Shown here: positions 7,380 to 15,635 of the stretch, piece after piece
Layout: the number at the start of each line of letters is the position of its first letter
Numbering within the stretch: position 1 is the stretch's first letter
Source of the DNA: Actinomycetes bacterium
GTDB taxonomy: Bacteria > Actinomycetota > Acidimicrobiia > Acidimicrobiales > RAAP-2
Assembly: GCA_021794655.1 (NCBI GenBank)
Contig: JAJYQJ010000091.1
Location: forward strand, 1-39,267
Direction: 5' to 3'
Length of the DNA: 39,267 nt
The notes under the pieces: model-generated
The model's input: the letters and a program-made list of their open reading frames with translations, nothing else
The model's database searches: none
What the model was told of the DNA's origin: nothing
Translations under genes and position numbers: made by a program

Positions 7380-8162
7380 GTGAGTGAGCAGAACGCCCGA
7401 GACGGTGGAGGAGTCGACGACCCGCGGGCGCTAAGGCGTGACGGCCGCCGGGTCGACGAGTTGCGTCCGGTCTCTTTCGACCGAGACTTCACCGTCTTCG
7501 CCCCCGGCTCGGTCCTCGTCTCGATGGGCCGTACCCGGGTCCTTTGTACCGCGTCGATCGAAGAGCGGGTCCCGCCGTGGATGAGGGGTTCGGGGAAGGG
7601 TTGGGTGACCGCCGAGTACTCGATGTTGCCCGGGTCGACCGCGGAGCGAGCGTCGAGAGAGGCCGCGAAGGGCAAGCAGTCAGGTCGGACCCAGGAGATC
7701 CAGCGGCTAATCGCGAGGTCACTTCGCGCGGTCTGTGACCTCGTCGCTCTCGGCGAGGCCCAGATCACCGTCGACTGTGACGTCCTCCAAGCCGACGGAG
7801 GGACGCGCACCGCCTCGATTTGCGGCGCCTACGTCGCGCTCCACGACGCGTTCACCCGCATGCTTCACCAGGGAACGATCAGCGAGCACCCACTCGCCGA
7901 GGCGGTCGCCGCGATCTCCGTCGGGATCGTCGACGGCGTCGCGATGCTCGATCTTCCCTACGAAGAAGACTCGCGGGCCGAGGTCGATATGAACGTCGTG
8001 ATGACCGGCTCGGGGAGGTTCGTCGAAGTCCAAGGTACCGCCGAAGGAGTCGCGTTCAGCCGCCGAGAGCTCGACGCGTTGCTCGGGCTCGCCGAGGGGG
8101 GAATCGCGACGCTCATCGAAGCACAGTCCGCCGTCCTCGCCGAACCCCCGGCGCCTCGCTGA
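7380..8162 (+). CDS. rph: Ribonuclease PH
   Basis: 260 residues; GTG start with GAGAGGAG upstream. Phosphorolytic 3'-5' exoribonuclease that trims tRNA 3' ends, normally a hexameric ring. Family blocks: [13 protein letters not shown] near the N-terminus, [16 protein letters not shown], the phosphate-binding [36 protein letters not shown], and [18 protein letters not shown]. It lies 3 nt before rdgB in the same operon, the usual actinobacterial pair. Confidence 0.96.
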   Translation: MSEQNARDGGGVDDPRALRRDGRRVDELRPVSFDRDFTVFAPGSVLVSMGRTRVLCTASIEERVPPWMRGSGKGWVTAEYSMLPGSTAERASREAAKGKQSGRTQEIQRLIARSLRAVCDLVALGEAQITVDCDVLQADGGTRTASICGAYVALHDAFTRMLHQGTISEHPLAEAVAAISVGIVDGVAMLDLPYEEDSRAEVDMNVVMTGSGRFVEVQGTAEGVAFSRRELDALLGLAEGGIATLIEAQSAVLAEPPAPR

Positions 8163-8165
8163 CAG

Positions 8166-8834
8166 ATGACGTCCGTTCCGCTCACTCCAACTCAACCCCG
8201 CGACGCTCGGAGGCGCCGTCCGGTAGTCGTCGTCGCGACCGCGAATCCCGACAAGGTCGTCGAGATCCGCGAGATCCTCGCGTGCCGACTCGACGTCGAG
8301 CTCCTCGGACGCCCGGTCGACATCGGCGACGTCGAAGAGACCGGGGATACTCTCTTAGAGAACGCTCGTTTGAAGGCCGAGGCGATCTGTGCCGCGACCG
8401 GTCACGTCGCGATCGCCGACGACACCGGCTTGGAGGTCGACGCGCTCCGCGGCGCGCCCGGCGTCAACTCCGCGCGCTACTCGGGACCCAACGCGACCTA
8501 CGCGAGCAACGTGAAACGGCTCTTGAGCGACCTCTGTGCCCTCCAAGACCACGGCGGCTCCCGACGAGCGAGATTTCGCACCGTCGCGCTCGCCGTCTTT
8601 CCCGACGGCGCCGAGATCCACGCCGAGGGAGTCGTCGCCGGCCACATCGCCGACGCGCCCCGGGGGTCCGGCGGGTTCGGCTACGACCCCGTCTTCGTCC
8701 CCGACGAGGGACGTGGTCACACCTTTGCAGAGATGGGACCGACCGAGAAGCACGCGATCTCACATCGAGGAAGGGCGTTCAGGGCGCTCGCCGCCCAACT
8801 CGCCACCAGGCTCAAGGAGCCCGTCGGATCGTAA
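8166..8834 (+). CDS. rdgB: Non-canonical purine NTP pyrophosphatase (dITP/XTP), RdgB/HAM1 family
   Basis: 222 residues. It hydrolyses dITP, dXTP and ITP to monophosphates, keeping deaminated purines out of nucleic acids. Signature blocks: TANPDKVVEIREIL (substrate and base contacts), ADDTGLEVDALRGAPGVNSARYSG (metal and catalytic Asp), GSGGFGYDPVF and the C-terminal EKHAISHRGRAF. About 17 extra residues precede the first strand. ATG 3 nt after rph; last gene of the mec-rdgB run. Confidence 0.95.
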   Translation: MTSVPLTPTQPRDARRRRPVVVVATANPDKVVEIREILACRLDVELLGRPVDIGDVEETGDTLLENARLKAEAICAATGHVAIADDTGLEVDALRGAPGVNSARYSGPNATYASNVKRLLSDLCALQDHGGSRRARFRTVALAVFPDGAEIHAEGVVAGHIADAPRGSGGFGYDPVFVPDEGRGHTFAEMGPTEKHAISHRGRAFRALAAQLATRLKEPVGS

Positions 8835-8866
8835 CGCCGCCGTGCGTCGAGGCGATGAAAGGATCC

Positions 8867-9091
8867 ATGAGCGGGTACCAGGCGACCGGGGTAGCGATGG
8901 CTACCGGAGGGACGGCCGCCCAAGTCGCGGCGTGGGTCGCGAACAGACCGTCGTCCGCGGGTACTCCCGGAGGCCCAAACCGCGGCCTAGCGAGCGTTCC
9001 TCCAACCAGCCACGTGACGGTCTGTGTGCTAAGAGGTGTGTTCCCGAGCACCGCCCCCCCGTTGGCGAACGGGTTCGCCGCCGCCCGCTGA
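8867..9091 (+). CDS. Possible small protein, unknown
   Basis: A 74-codon frame starting at ATG 8867 with AAAGGA 3 nt upstream (an in-frame ATG at 8855 is an alternative). The translation is rich in Ala, Gly, Thr and Pro (MATGGTAAQVAAWVANR) with no recognised motif or transmembrane segment. It fills most of the 388-bp gap between rdgB and the ATPase gene. The ribosome binding site is the only real support; it could be chance. Confidence 0.25.
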   Translation: MSGYQATGVAMATGGTAAQVAAWVANRPSSAGTPGGPNRGLASVPPTSHVTVCVLRGVFPSTAPPLANGFAAAR

Positions 9092-9176
9092 CCGCAGCGT
9101 TGGTGCTGAGCCGGCCGAGCACCCGAGAGCGATCCCGGGTAGGCCGTCGTTAGTAGTCGTTATGATTGTGTGATGT

Positions 9177-9191
9177 GCTAGTCAAACTAGC
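9177..9191. promoter_or_regulatory. Inverted repeat upstream of the rloA-like gene
   Basis: Perfect GCTAGT-CAA-ACTAGC inverted repeat ending 19 bp before the -10 of the ATPase gene, overlapping where a -35 would lie. Candidate operator; the regulator is unknown. Confidence 0.4.
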
Positions 9192-9210
9192 GGGATCGTG
9201 GAGAATCTGC

Positions 9211-9216
9211 AATAAT
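9211..9216 (+). promoter_or_regulatory. -10 box of the rloA-like gene (leaderless type)
   Basis: AATAAT ends 6 nt before ATG 9223, and there is no Shine-Dalgarno sequence at that ATG. Confidence 0.45.
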
Positions 9217-9222
9217 CGACCT

Positions 9223-10575
9223 ATGACCGAGCCTAAGCCATCTTGTGGCGCCTCCGTGCTTCTCGCTTTCCGTGCTCAGAACGTCCGTTCTTTTCGCGAC
9301 GCGTTCGAGATTTCGTTCGTCGCGTCCAGATTGGCGCAGAAGGACGTCGTGCGCGAGGTGCCTTGGAGAGCAGGTGGCCGTGTGGTCGGGGTACTTCCAG
9401 CCGTCGGGGTGTTTGGTGCGAACGGTTCGGGGAAGTCCACCCTCCTTAAAGCGATGGACGATATGCGGACCCACGTCCTGCACTCGTTCCGAGCTGGGAA
9501 CCCAACCGGCGGCGTTCGGCGTCGCCCGTTCCTGCTCGACCCGGTGGCCCGGGAGGAGCCGTCACGTTTCGAGGTCGATCTCGTCGTCGATGGTGTCCGT
9601 CACGAATACGGCTTCGTCGTCGACGACCATCGAGTCCTCGAGGAGTGGGCCTACCGCTACCCGCATGGCAAGGCCGCGCTGCTCTTCCGCCGAGAGAAAG
9701 ACCGTGTCGACCTCGGTGCCGCTGAACGGGCGAAAGGCCGAGCGGTCATGGAGCTGTTGCGCCCAAATGCCCTGTTCCTATCGACGGCCGCGTCGGCGAA
9801 CCACCAGAATCTGCTGCCGTTGTATCGATGGTTTGGGCACAACCTACGGCTCGCCGAGGCCCACAGTCGTCCCTTCCGCCAGGCGCTGACCACTCAGTTG
9901 CTCGACGACGAGGTTCATCGCGAGCAGGTGCTCGCGATGCTAAGGGCCGCTGACCTCGGCGTCATCGGGGCGAGGAAGCGCGACCTCGATCCGGTGATGA
10001 AGGATCGGCTTCAGCGTGCCGTTCGTATCCTTGCAGGAGTCGACGGTGAACCAGAAGGCTCTGATGAAGGACCGGCGTTTGACGAGCTCGGAGTCCACCT
10101 CGTTCATCGAGGGGTTGGTGGGGAGGTAGAACTCGATCCAGGGGACGAGTCCCTTGGCACACTCGTTTGGTTCGGCCTCGTCGGCCCGGTCGTCGAGGCG
10201 CTCGCTGACGGCGTGGTCTTTCTGGCAGACGAGTTGGACGCGAGCCTGCACCCAGCGCTCGTCTCCGAGCTGGTCCGGCTATTCCAATATCCGGTGACGA
10301 ACCCTCGTCGGGCCCAGATCGTGTTCAACTCCCACGACGCGACGCTGCTCGGCGACGCTACGAGCGAGACCCTTCTCGGACGAGACCAGATTTGGTTCAC
10401 GGAGAAACGCCAGGACGGCAGCACCCGCGTCTACCCGCTCGCAGACCTCGATCCCCGCAAGGACGAGGCCGTCGGACGCCGCTATCTAGCAGGTCGATAC
10501 GGTGCGACGCCGATCCTCTCTCGCCAGGAGTTCGACGCGGCAGCGGAACTCATTACCTCCGGCGATCGGGAGTGA
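9223..10575 (+). CDS. AAA/ABC-type ATPase, RloA / AbiLi-like, of a candidate anti-phage pair
   Basis: 450 residues from ATG 9223. Starts with the NVRSFRDAFEISF strand typical of the AAA_15/AAA_21 SMC-like ATPases, then Walker A GANGSGKS (65-72), an ABC-signature-like DESLGTLVWFG segment, Walker B FLADELDASLHP (catalytic D336-E337) and a switch histidine in NSHDATLL. This is the ATPase partner of RloB proteins; such pairs occur as AbiL abortive-infection systems and beside restriction-modification genes. The stop codon overlaps the start of the RloB-like gene (GTGA). Apparent frame extension upstream to 9166 lacks motif or start-site support. The immune role is inferred from family knowledge. 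Confidence 0.88.
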   Translation: MTEPKPSCGASVLLAFRAQNVRSFRDAFEISFVASRLAQKDVVREVPWRAGGRVVGVLPAVGVFGANGSGKSTLLKAMDDMRTHVLHSFRAGNPTGGVRRRPFLLDPVAREEPSRFEVDLVVDGVRHEYGFVVDDHRVLEEWAYRYPHGKAALLFRREKDRVDLGAAERAKGRAVMELLRPNALFLSTAASANHQNLLPLYRWFGHNLRLAEAHSRPFRQALTTQLLDDEVHREQVLAMLRAADLGVIGARKRDLDPVMKDRLQRAVRILAGVDGEPEGSDEGPAFDELGVHLVHRGVGGEVELDPGDESLGTLVWFGLVGPVVEALADGVVFLADELDASLHPALVSELVRLFQYPVTNPRRAQIVFNSHDATLLGDATSETLLGRDQIWFTEKRQDGSTRVYPLADLDPRKDEAVGRRYLAGRYGATPILSRQEFDAAAELITSGDRE

Positions 10576-11195
10576 GTGCGAGCGGGCCGCCTCGCCGACG
10601 CGTAACGAGGGCCGCGGTCCGTCGTGAGTTACTCGTCTTCGTAGAAGGTCGCCGAACCGAAGAGATGTACCTGGTCGACTGGCACCGTCGACACCGCGAC
10701 GAGGTGAGCGTAAGCATCGACCCTTTCCGCGGCGGACCGTTGCAACTCGTTGAGCACGCAGTTGAGGCTCAGTGGGAGGAAGCCTACGACGCCAAACGTC
10801 AGAGAGGTAGGCCCCATGACCAGATCTGGTGTGTGTTCGACCGTGACGATCACCCGAACTTCGTGGCCGCTGTTGATCTCGCTATGCGCCACGATATCCG
10901 TCTTGCTATCTCCAACCCGTGCGTGGAGCTTTGGTTCCTGCTTCACTTCGAGGACCAGAACGCCTTCATCGACCGCCGGCAAGCGCAGGATCGTGCCGAA
11001 GCGGTTCTGCACTGCTCCAAGGTCCTCACGCCAAGAGCGCTCCAAGCGCTATCTAATCGTTACGATGAGGCGAAGGCGCGAGCGATCAAACTCGACGAGA
11101 AGCACGAAGGCGATGGATCGGCCCCCGGCAGCAATCCAAGCACCCGCATGTGGACGATCGTCGATCAACTTCGTGAGAGCAACAGGCCGTCGTGA
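10572..11195 (+). CDS. RloB / AbiLii-like putative nuclease, partner of the preceding ATPase
   Basis: 207 residues from GTG 10572, whose codon overlaps the ATPase stop (GTGA). Family signatures: ELLVFVEGRRTEEMYL near the N-terminus (E25), WCVFDRDDHPNF (D90, D92) and SNPCVELWFLLHF (114-126). The spacing of one acidic residue followed by a DxD resembles a TOPRIM-type nuclease site, as in OLD proteins; that functional reading is inference. The tight coupling to the ATPase indicates a two-component complex, as in AbiL/RloAB defence modules. No restriction-modification genes are adjacent. Confidence 0.86.
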   Translation: MSASGPPRRRVTRAAVRRELLVFVEGRRTEEMYLVDWHRRHRDEVSVSIDPFRGGPLQLVEHAVEAQWEEAYDAKRQRGRPHDQIWCVFDRDDHPNFVAAVDLAMRHDIRLAISNPCVELWFLLHFEDQNAFIDRRQAQDRAEAVLHCSKVLTPRALQALSNRYDEAKARAIKLDEKHEGDGSAPGSNPSTRMWTIVDQLRESNRPS

Positions 11196-11658
11196 GCGAT
11201 GCACGTTCGTTTACCTGCGAAGTGTCTACTGTCGTCACCCCATAAGCTCGCTTATCTGTATCGACTCGCTTCGCCTTAGCGACGCTTTAGCCGCATCTTC
11301 GTTGATTCGAGAGGAGGTATATTTGGTGTATAAAGCTTGAAATCCGTGCACGTCAGGCTCTTTGGGGTCACGCGCGTTGCATCCTTCTTGCAAGCATCGC
11401 CTTCTGAGAACCCTTCTTTTCTAGAGACAAGGAGAATTGTCGGTCGTCCCCCCGGTTTCATCATCGTCACGCAAGATCCAATTTCCACGATTGAGCCTGC
11501 CGGCGATTGTAGGTTAGCTCGCCGCCCGAAAAGGGTACCCTAGTGAGGCTCTATATTTCCCGCGTGGCTGACGCTATCGATTCGACGCGGGCCAACCCGG
11601 TATGCCTGTCGGATCGGACCGCGACGGATGCCACCGGTAACGATCGTGGAGACCTCCG
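11196..11658. other. Intergenic region of lower GC, no gene recognised
   Basis: About 460 bp between the RloB-like gene and the convergent toxin gene, visibly richer in A and T than its surroundings. A hairpin ATAAGC-TC-GCTTAT (11242-11255) could help end the rloAB transcript. GAGAGGAGG at about 11310 resembles a ribosome binding site but leads only to a frame of a few codons. A TTG-started frame follows from 11337 without recognisable content. Possibly decayed DNA of the accessory island. Confidence 0.45.
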
Positions 11659-12075
11659 TTATATCTCCTTGCGCAAGGAAGTGCGCGTCGCCATGTAGAG
11701 CCATGGGCCGGGTAGCTCGCCCAGCTGTTCGAAGCGACGCCATTGGGTCACGATGATCTCGAGTTGTTGCCACTTGTTGAGCGCGTGACGTGCATCGAGC
11801 CTGAACATCTTTGCTTGTGCAGCCGTGAGGGCTTTGCGTTCGGCTGGGCGATGCTGGATATGGCGGTCCCTGCTAATAATGATCCACCCAGCTCGGGCAA
11901 CCTGAGGTATCCAGTCGACGTCCTTATCGCCCGCTCGCACAGAACACGGTGGTCGCTCGAATCCGTCCGGGCCCCGTCCGCCAGGGTCACCAGGGTAGGT
12001 CACGTCAGAGCGAACATCTACCAGGATCTTCGCTATCCCTAGTAGATCCGCGTCGATGTAGAAGCGGATCGCCAC
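11659..12075 (-). CDS. PIN-like ribonuclease toxin, VapC45-like
   Basis: 138 residues, GTG start at 12075. The N-terminal RFYIDADLLGIAKIL (D8, D10), central DKDVDWIPQVA (D50, D52, D54) and IIISRDRHI (D70) give the acidic cluster of a PIN-like nuclease, the domain of VapC45-type toxins that cleave RNA. The upstream gene, 8 bp before it on the same strand, encodes an HTH plus DUF433 protein of the VapB45 type, so this is a toxin-antitoxin operon with the usual antitoxin-first order. RNA target unknown. Confidence 0.8.
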   Translation of the reverse strand: MAIRFYIDADLLGIAKILVDVRSDVTYPGDPGGRGPDGFERPPCSVRAGDKDVDWIPQVARAGWIIISRDRHIQHRPAERKALTAAQAKMFRLDARHALNKWQQLEIIVTQWRRFEQLGELPGPWLYMATRTSLRKEI

Positions 12076-12083
12076 CGGCGCGC

Positions 12084-12785
12084 CTATGCAGCGCGCCCTC
12101 GATCAACCCGCTCGAAGCGCAGGGCGTCGATTGCGGTTGCCAGGTCCAGTCCGAAGTCTCGGGCAACGCTCTCGACTGAGTCCCCGGCATCAACCTGCTC
12201 GGCGATCGTCTCGGTTGGGATCCCGCCTACTACCGGAGACCCGAAACGGACCTCGGGGTCAATCACCACGGCTGAGTCGGGTCCGCTCGGGCGTAGCCGC
12301 ACCACCGCTCCGTTCTCCGCGGGATCGAACTCGACTCGTTCCAGGAAGCTTTCGGCTGGCGGGAGGAGTAGCATCACGCCACTTTGGGGTTCGACGCATG
12401 CCCACAGTTCAGGAGGAAGTCCCGCCTTCTCTTGGGCCGAGATGAACAGGTGCCGACCTGGGCCCACCCACGGCCGGGCGCTGGCGAGCGGGTAGGGCAC
12501 CGCGAGCTCGTCTCGAAGGTGCTCTATGAAGGCCCGGAGGTTCTGCATTGTTGCGCCAAGAGAACGTCGGTACTCTCGAAGGTAGCGCGCCTCGACGAAC
12601 TCGCCCCAGGTCACCGCGTGCGACCCGGTGGCCGCCGGCCTCAGGACTGGGGCGTAGGTCCGCCCCCGCCGATCGCCACCCTCCAGCCAGTAGTGGAGAG
12701 TTGTGCGCGGAACGCCAAGTATCTCAGCGGCGAGAGGCACATCGTAGAGTTCGCGCTCAAGAACGGTCATTACCACAGCGTCCAT
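12084..12785 (-). CDS. VapB45-like antitoxin (HTH + DUF433)
   Basis: 233 residues. The N-terminus contains a winged or MerR-like helix-turn-helix (PLAAEILGVPRTTLHYWLEGG, about 17-37); the C-terminus is a DUF433 domain (EVRFGSPVVGG, then DSVESVARDFGLDLATAIDALRFE, about 176-224). This combination is the VapB45 antitoxin type. ATG 12785 follows a GAGG-like sequence; ATG 12770 is an alternative. It should bind its own promoter and neutralise the PIN-like toxin encoded 8 bp downstream. Confidence 0.8.
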   Translation of the reverse strand: MDAVVMTVLERELYDVPLAAEILGVPRTTLHYWLEGGDRRGRTYAPVLRPAATGSHAVTWGEFVEARYLREYRRSLGATMQNLRAFIEHLRDELAVPYPLASARPWVGPGRHLFISAQEKAGLPPELWACVEPQSGVMLLLPPAESFLERVEFDPAENGAVVRLRPSGPDSAVVIDPEVRFGSPVVGGIPTETIAEQVDAGDSVESVARDFGLDLATAIDALRFERVDRGRAA

Positions 12786-12884
12786 CCTACCTCAACGGTG
12801 TATCGCTGGCGTGACCAGGTTCTTGGCGATTCAACTCATCACCGTTCAGCGCCGAGCGACGGTGCGACAACGGTTGCCGACCGC

Positions 12885-13904
12885 TCAGCCGGCGTCTCCG
12901 TCGTCAAATGGGTCGTCGTCGAGTCCGAGCAGCCAGGCGGGGTTTCGCTTGAGCATCGTGTCGATGTCGTCGCGAGGGACTCCGTGGGCGAGGAGCAGGC
13001 GTATGTAGAGCTTCATCGCTTCAACGGGAGGCGGGTTGAGCATTGAGCCGTAGTCCGTCGAGAGGACGATCTTGTCTGGACCAACCGTCTTGATGATCTC
13101 GAGAAACTCCTCGCGGTCACAGACCGGATTGTTGAAGTGGGGCACCGCGCTGTACATGAAGAGCCCGACATACGCGCCGAGCTTCGCCATCTCGGCTTGC
13201 TGATCGATCGAGGCGCGATTCACGCTCCACTGGGGGTGCGTGATGAGGATGCGTTCCACGCCGGCCTTTCGCGCCTCTTTGATTACTGCGAAACGTTCCC
13301 TCGTGCCAAGATGGCAGGTATCCAAGATCGCCCCGTACTCAGCGATCAAGTCGAAGATCTCGTACATCTCAGGGAGAAGCTCGCCGTCGTTAGAGAGGAC
13401 TTCGATCCCGCCGGACTCGCCCAGGACGCGCCTATGGTGTGCCGCGTCGTGACTCGGCATCCATACACACTTTCCGCCGAGTTTTAACGACGTCTTGACG
13501 GCTCTTGGGTTCAACCCGCCGACCGCGTAGTTTAGAACCACCCCTCCAAATACCTTGAAGCGGCCAGGGGTCCGACCGGTGTCCCTCGCGTAGTTATCGA
13601 TGATCTGTTGAACGAAGTAGGCCATCGGCGCGGTGTCTGAGTGCATGCTCTTGCAGCAGATCGCCCTCATCGAAGCGTCGTACGCGGACCGGCAGATCTC
13701 CGCGAAGTCCCAACCGGTGTCGACGAGAGCGTCAGGGTAGCCGTGTACGTGAATGTCGATCGCGCCTTTCAAGACCGGCGCTACGTCGGCTTCGGTAATG
13801 TTTCCCGTATCGCCGAGCTTTTCGACGGTGTGGTAGCTCAGTTTGGCCTTCTCGACCCAAACGGGCTTTAGGGACTCCTCTTGAACTTTCTCGTTGTCAT
13901 CCAT
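12885..13904 (-). CDS. DUF6282-type metal-dependent hydrolase (amidohydrolase superfamily)
   Basis: 339 residues. A complete amidohydrolase-like metal site can be read in order: HxH at H52/H54 (DIHVHGYPD), H198 in DTCHLGTRER, H223 in ILITHPQW and D284 in VLSTDYG, followed by the typical last helix KRNPAWLLGL. This matches my memory of proteins annotated DUF6282, which have no assigned reaction. No signal peptide, so cytoplasmic. The next gene upstream on the same strand is a crotonase 110 bp away, and two dehydratases face it, hinting at a shared CoA-thioester or ring-opening pathway; that is inference. Confidence 0.8.
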   Translation of the reverse strand: MDDNEKVQEESLKPVWVEKAKLSYHTVEKLGDTGNITEADVAPVLKGAIDIHVHGYPDALVDTGWDFAEICRSAYDASMRAICCKSMHSDTAPMAYFVQQIIDNYARDTGRTPGRFKVFGGVVLNYAVGGLNPRAVKTSLKLGGKCVWMPSHDAAHHRRVLGESGGIEVLSNDGELLPEMYEIFDLIAEYGAILDTCHLGTRERFAVIKEARKAGVERILITHPQWSVNRASIDQQAEMAKLGAYVGLFMYSAVPHFNNPVCDREEFLEIIKTVGPDKIVLSTDYGSMLNPPPVEAMKLYIRLLLAHGVPRDDIDTMLKRNPAWLLGLDDDPFDDGDAG

Positions 13905-14014
13905 CGTGGCGGTATCCTCTCTACTCGGCCCACCGGCTGCCTCCCTGCGTTACTGTCTAGCCCGGCGCCGCTTGGGTCGCCAAATCGATCTCGGCGAATC
14001 TCGCACTCGCTCGA

Positions 14015-14887
14015 TCAACGGATTCGTGGAGTAGTCCTCACCCCTGAGGAAAACGTGCGCTGGCCTTCGGCGAGGCTGTCTTGGTCCGTACCGAGGCCGA
14101 CGAACGCCCAGGCGAGACCGAGCGACTGCCCTCTGGAAAGCTCTCGCCCAGCCCATAGGGCACGCAGGGTTCCTTGGATCGCGAGTGGGGGGGCCTTCGC
14201 GATCTCCGTCGCGGCCCAAAGGGCGCGGTCGTGGAGCTCCGCGGGCGGGCAGATCTCTGATACGAATCCGACCTGGTGCGCCCGTGAGGCCGACATCCTT
14301 TCCGAGTTTCCAAGCAGGCTCAGGCGCAGGATCTCTTGAAAGGGCATCTTTGGCAGGAGCTGCAAGGGTTCGTAACCCGCGGTCATCCCGTAGCTTACGT
14401 GCGGGTCGAAGAACGTAGCGGTCTCAGAGGCGATGATGAAGTCGACCTCTCCGAGCATGTAAAAAGCTCCCCCGCAGGCCATTCCGTTCACCGCCGCGAC
14501 GACCGGCTTCCAAAGGTCGTTCGACTTCGGGCCGATGTTCTCCCCTGGATCGTCGAACATGAACGGGGTGCTCCCGGAGCCGACGTGGATTGGAGGCTCT
14601 CCGGCCGCGGGATCGGGACCGTCGCCGGAGTTGCGTCTCGCCGAGAGGTTGGTCTCCTTGGAGGTTCCCATCACCTCGCCACGGTCGATTCCGGTGCAAA
14701 AAGCCTTCTCGCCGCTTCCCGTCAGAATCACGGCACGAACTGAGTCGTCCCTGCGTAGCCAGCGCCACACCGTCTTTAGCTCGCGTTGCATCGTCGCGTT
14801 GAACGCGTTGTGGACCTCTGGGCGGTTCAACGTGACCCACGCAACCGCTTCGTCGCTTCTGTACTCGATAGTCTCGAAATCTGCCAC
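14015..14887 (-). CDS. Enoyl-CoA hydratase/isomerase (crotonase) family protein
   Basis: 290 residues; GTG start at 14887. Crotonase fold with both oxyanion-hole segments: AFCTGIDRGEV (around 62-72) and AVNGMACGGAFYMLGEVDF. Between them is an insertion of about 40 residues (ending PFMFDDPGENIGPKSNDLWKP), longer than in standard EchA proteins, which suggests a subfamily with an unusual acyl group. The positions of the two catalytic glutamates are not obvious; FFDPHVSYGM occupies that region. TAACAT ends 6 nt before the GTG, so the mRNA is probably leaderless. Divergent from the dehydratase gene at 15101. Confidence 0.88.
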   Translation of the reverse strand: MADFETIEYRSDEAVAWVTLNRPEVHNAFNATMQRELKTVWRWLRRDDSVRAVILTGSGEKAFCTGIDRGEVMGTSKETNLSARRNSGDGPDPAAGEPPIHVGSGSTPFMFDDPGENIGPKSNDLWKPVVAAVNGMACGGAFYMLGEVDFIIASETATFFDPHVSYGMTAGYEPLQLLPKMPFQEILRLSLLGNSERMSASRAHQVGFVSEICPPAELHDRALWAATEIAKAPPLAIQGTLRALWAGRELSRGQSLGLAWAFVGLGTDQDSLAEGQRTFSSGVRTTPRIR

Positions 14888-14893
14888 GTCGCA

Positions 14894-14899
14894 ATGTTA
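14894..14899 (-). promoter_or_regulatory. -10 box of the crotonase gene (leaderless type)
   Basis: Minus-strand TAACAT, then 6 nt, then the GTG at 14887. No Shine-Dalgarno sequence precedes the GTG. Confidence 0.45.
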
Positions 14900-15100
14900 T
14901 CCATCTTTTCGGGGTCATCTATCTTTGCCGGACGCGTCACAGTTCGAATCCGGGCGCTAACGTGTCGGTTGGCCCGAGGACCCCTCTGGCCGCTAACTTG
15001 GATCACTCACGGGCGAGTGGCTCGTGGAGTGGCGAGTTTAACTTTGGCTTCTCAGCTCAAGAGGCCAATCGATCGACGAGAGACCCGGAGGAGAATTGCA

Positions 15101-15616
15101 GTGACTGACGACACGACGAGCGTCGAAGAGCACCTAAAGGAGATAGTGGGAGAGATCACGACCAAGTCAAAGGTTGTTATCGAGCGCGGTCCCGTCTCGT
15201 TCTTTGCCGACGCAGTCCTGGAAAATAGCCCGATTTACAAAGACCCGAACGAGGCGAGGAAGGCGGGGCTCCCAGATATCCCGGGTGCGCCGACGTACTG
15301 CATCGGCATGGAGGCGTGGGGCAAGTTCCCCGAGATCCAGTCCGACGATCCACCTCCAGGGAGTCCGATCATGAAGGCGTTTGGTCCACTTATGGCCAAA
15401 GGTGGGATCATTCTCCACGGCGAGCAAGAGTTCGTCTACCATCGCCCGATCTTCGTAGGAGACGTCCTCGTCGGAGAAGGAAAGATCGTCGAGGCCTACC
15501 AGAAAGAGTCGAAGGGAAAGACGATGACATTTGTCGTCACCGAGACTAACTGGGTGGATGAAAAGACCGGTGAACCCGTCGTGACGTCGCTGTTCAACGT
15601 CATACACCGCGGTTAA
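15101..15616 (+). CDS. FAS1-like / MaoC N-terminal-type dehydratase (HadA-like)
   Basis: 171 residues from GTG 15101 with GGAGGAG 7 nt upstream. Single hotdog domain of the type forming the non-catalytic or N-terminal half of (3R)-hydroxyacyl dehydratases: RGPVSFFADAVLE, NPIY-like NSPIYKDPNEA, APTYC, then LHGEQEFVYHRPIFVGDVL and TNWVDEKTGEPVV. In mycobacteria the HadA subunit has this form and pairs with HadB, which carries the catalytic Asp-His. A HadB-like gene lies 0.6 kb downstream. The substrate (fatty acyl-ACP or a catabolic acyl-CoA) cannot be decided here. Confidence 0.85.
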   Translation: MTDDTTSVEEHLKEIVGEITTKSKVVIERGPVSFFADAVLENSPIYKDPNEARKAGLPDIPGAPTYCIGMEAWGKFPEIQSDDPPPGSPIMKAFGPLMAKGGIILHGEQEFVYHRPIFVGDVLVGEGKIVEAYQKESKGKTMTFVVTETNWVDEKTGEPVVTSLFNVIHRG

Positions 15617-15635
15617 TGCTCGAAGCGGTGACGTC

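Noticed and set aside
7820-9091. Long arginine-rich open frame across rph and rdgB
   Set aside because: It is a shadow in another frame of two clear genes, with low-complexity RRR-rich translation; only its last part after rdgB is kept, as a weak small-protein candidate.
11337-11543. TTG-started frame in the lower-GC gap
   Set aside because: The upstream GAGGAGG is too far away, and the translation has no recognisable motif.
14930-14960. tRNA-like T-loop (AGTTCGAATCCGGGCG)
   Set aside because: The flanking bases do not form a T-stem, and no acceptor or anticodon arm can be built around it.
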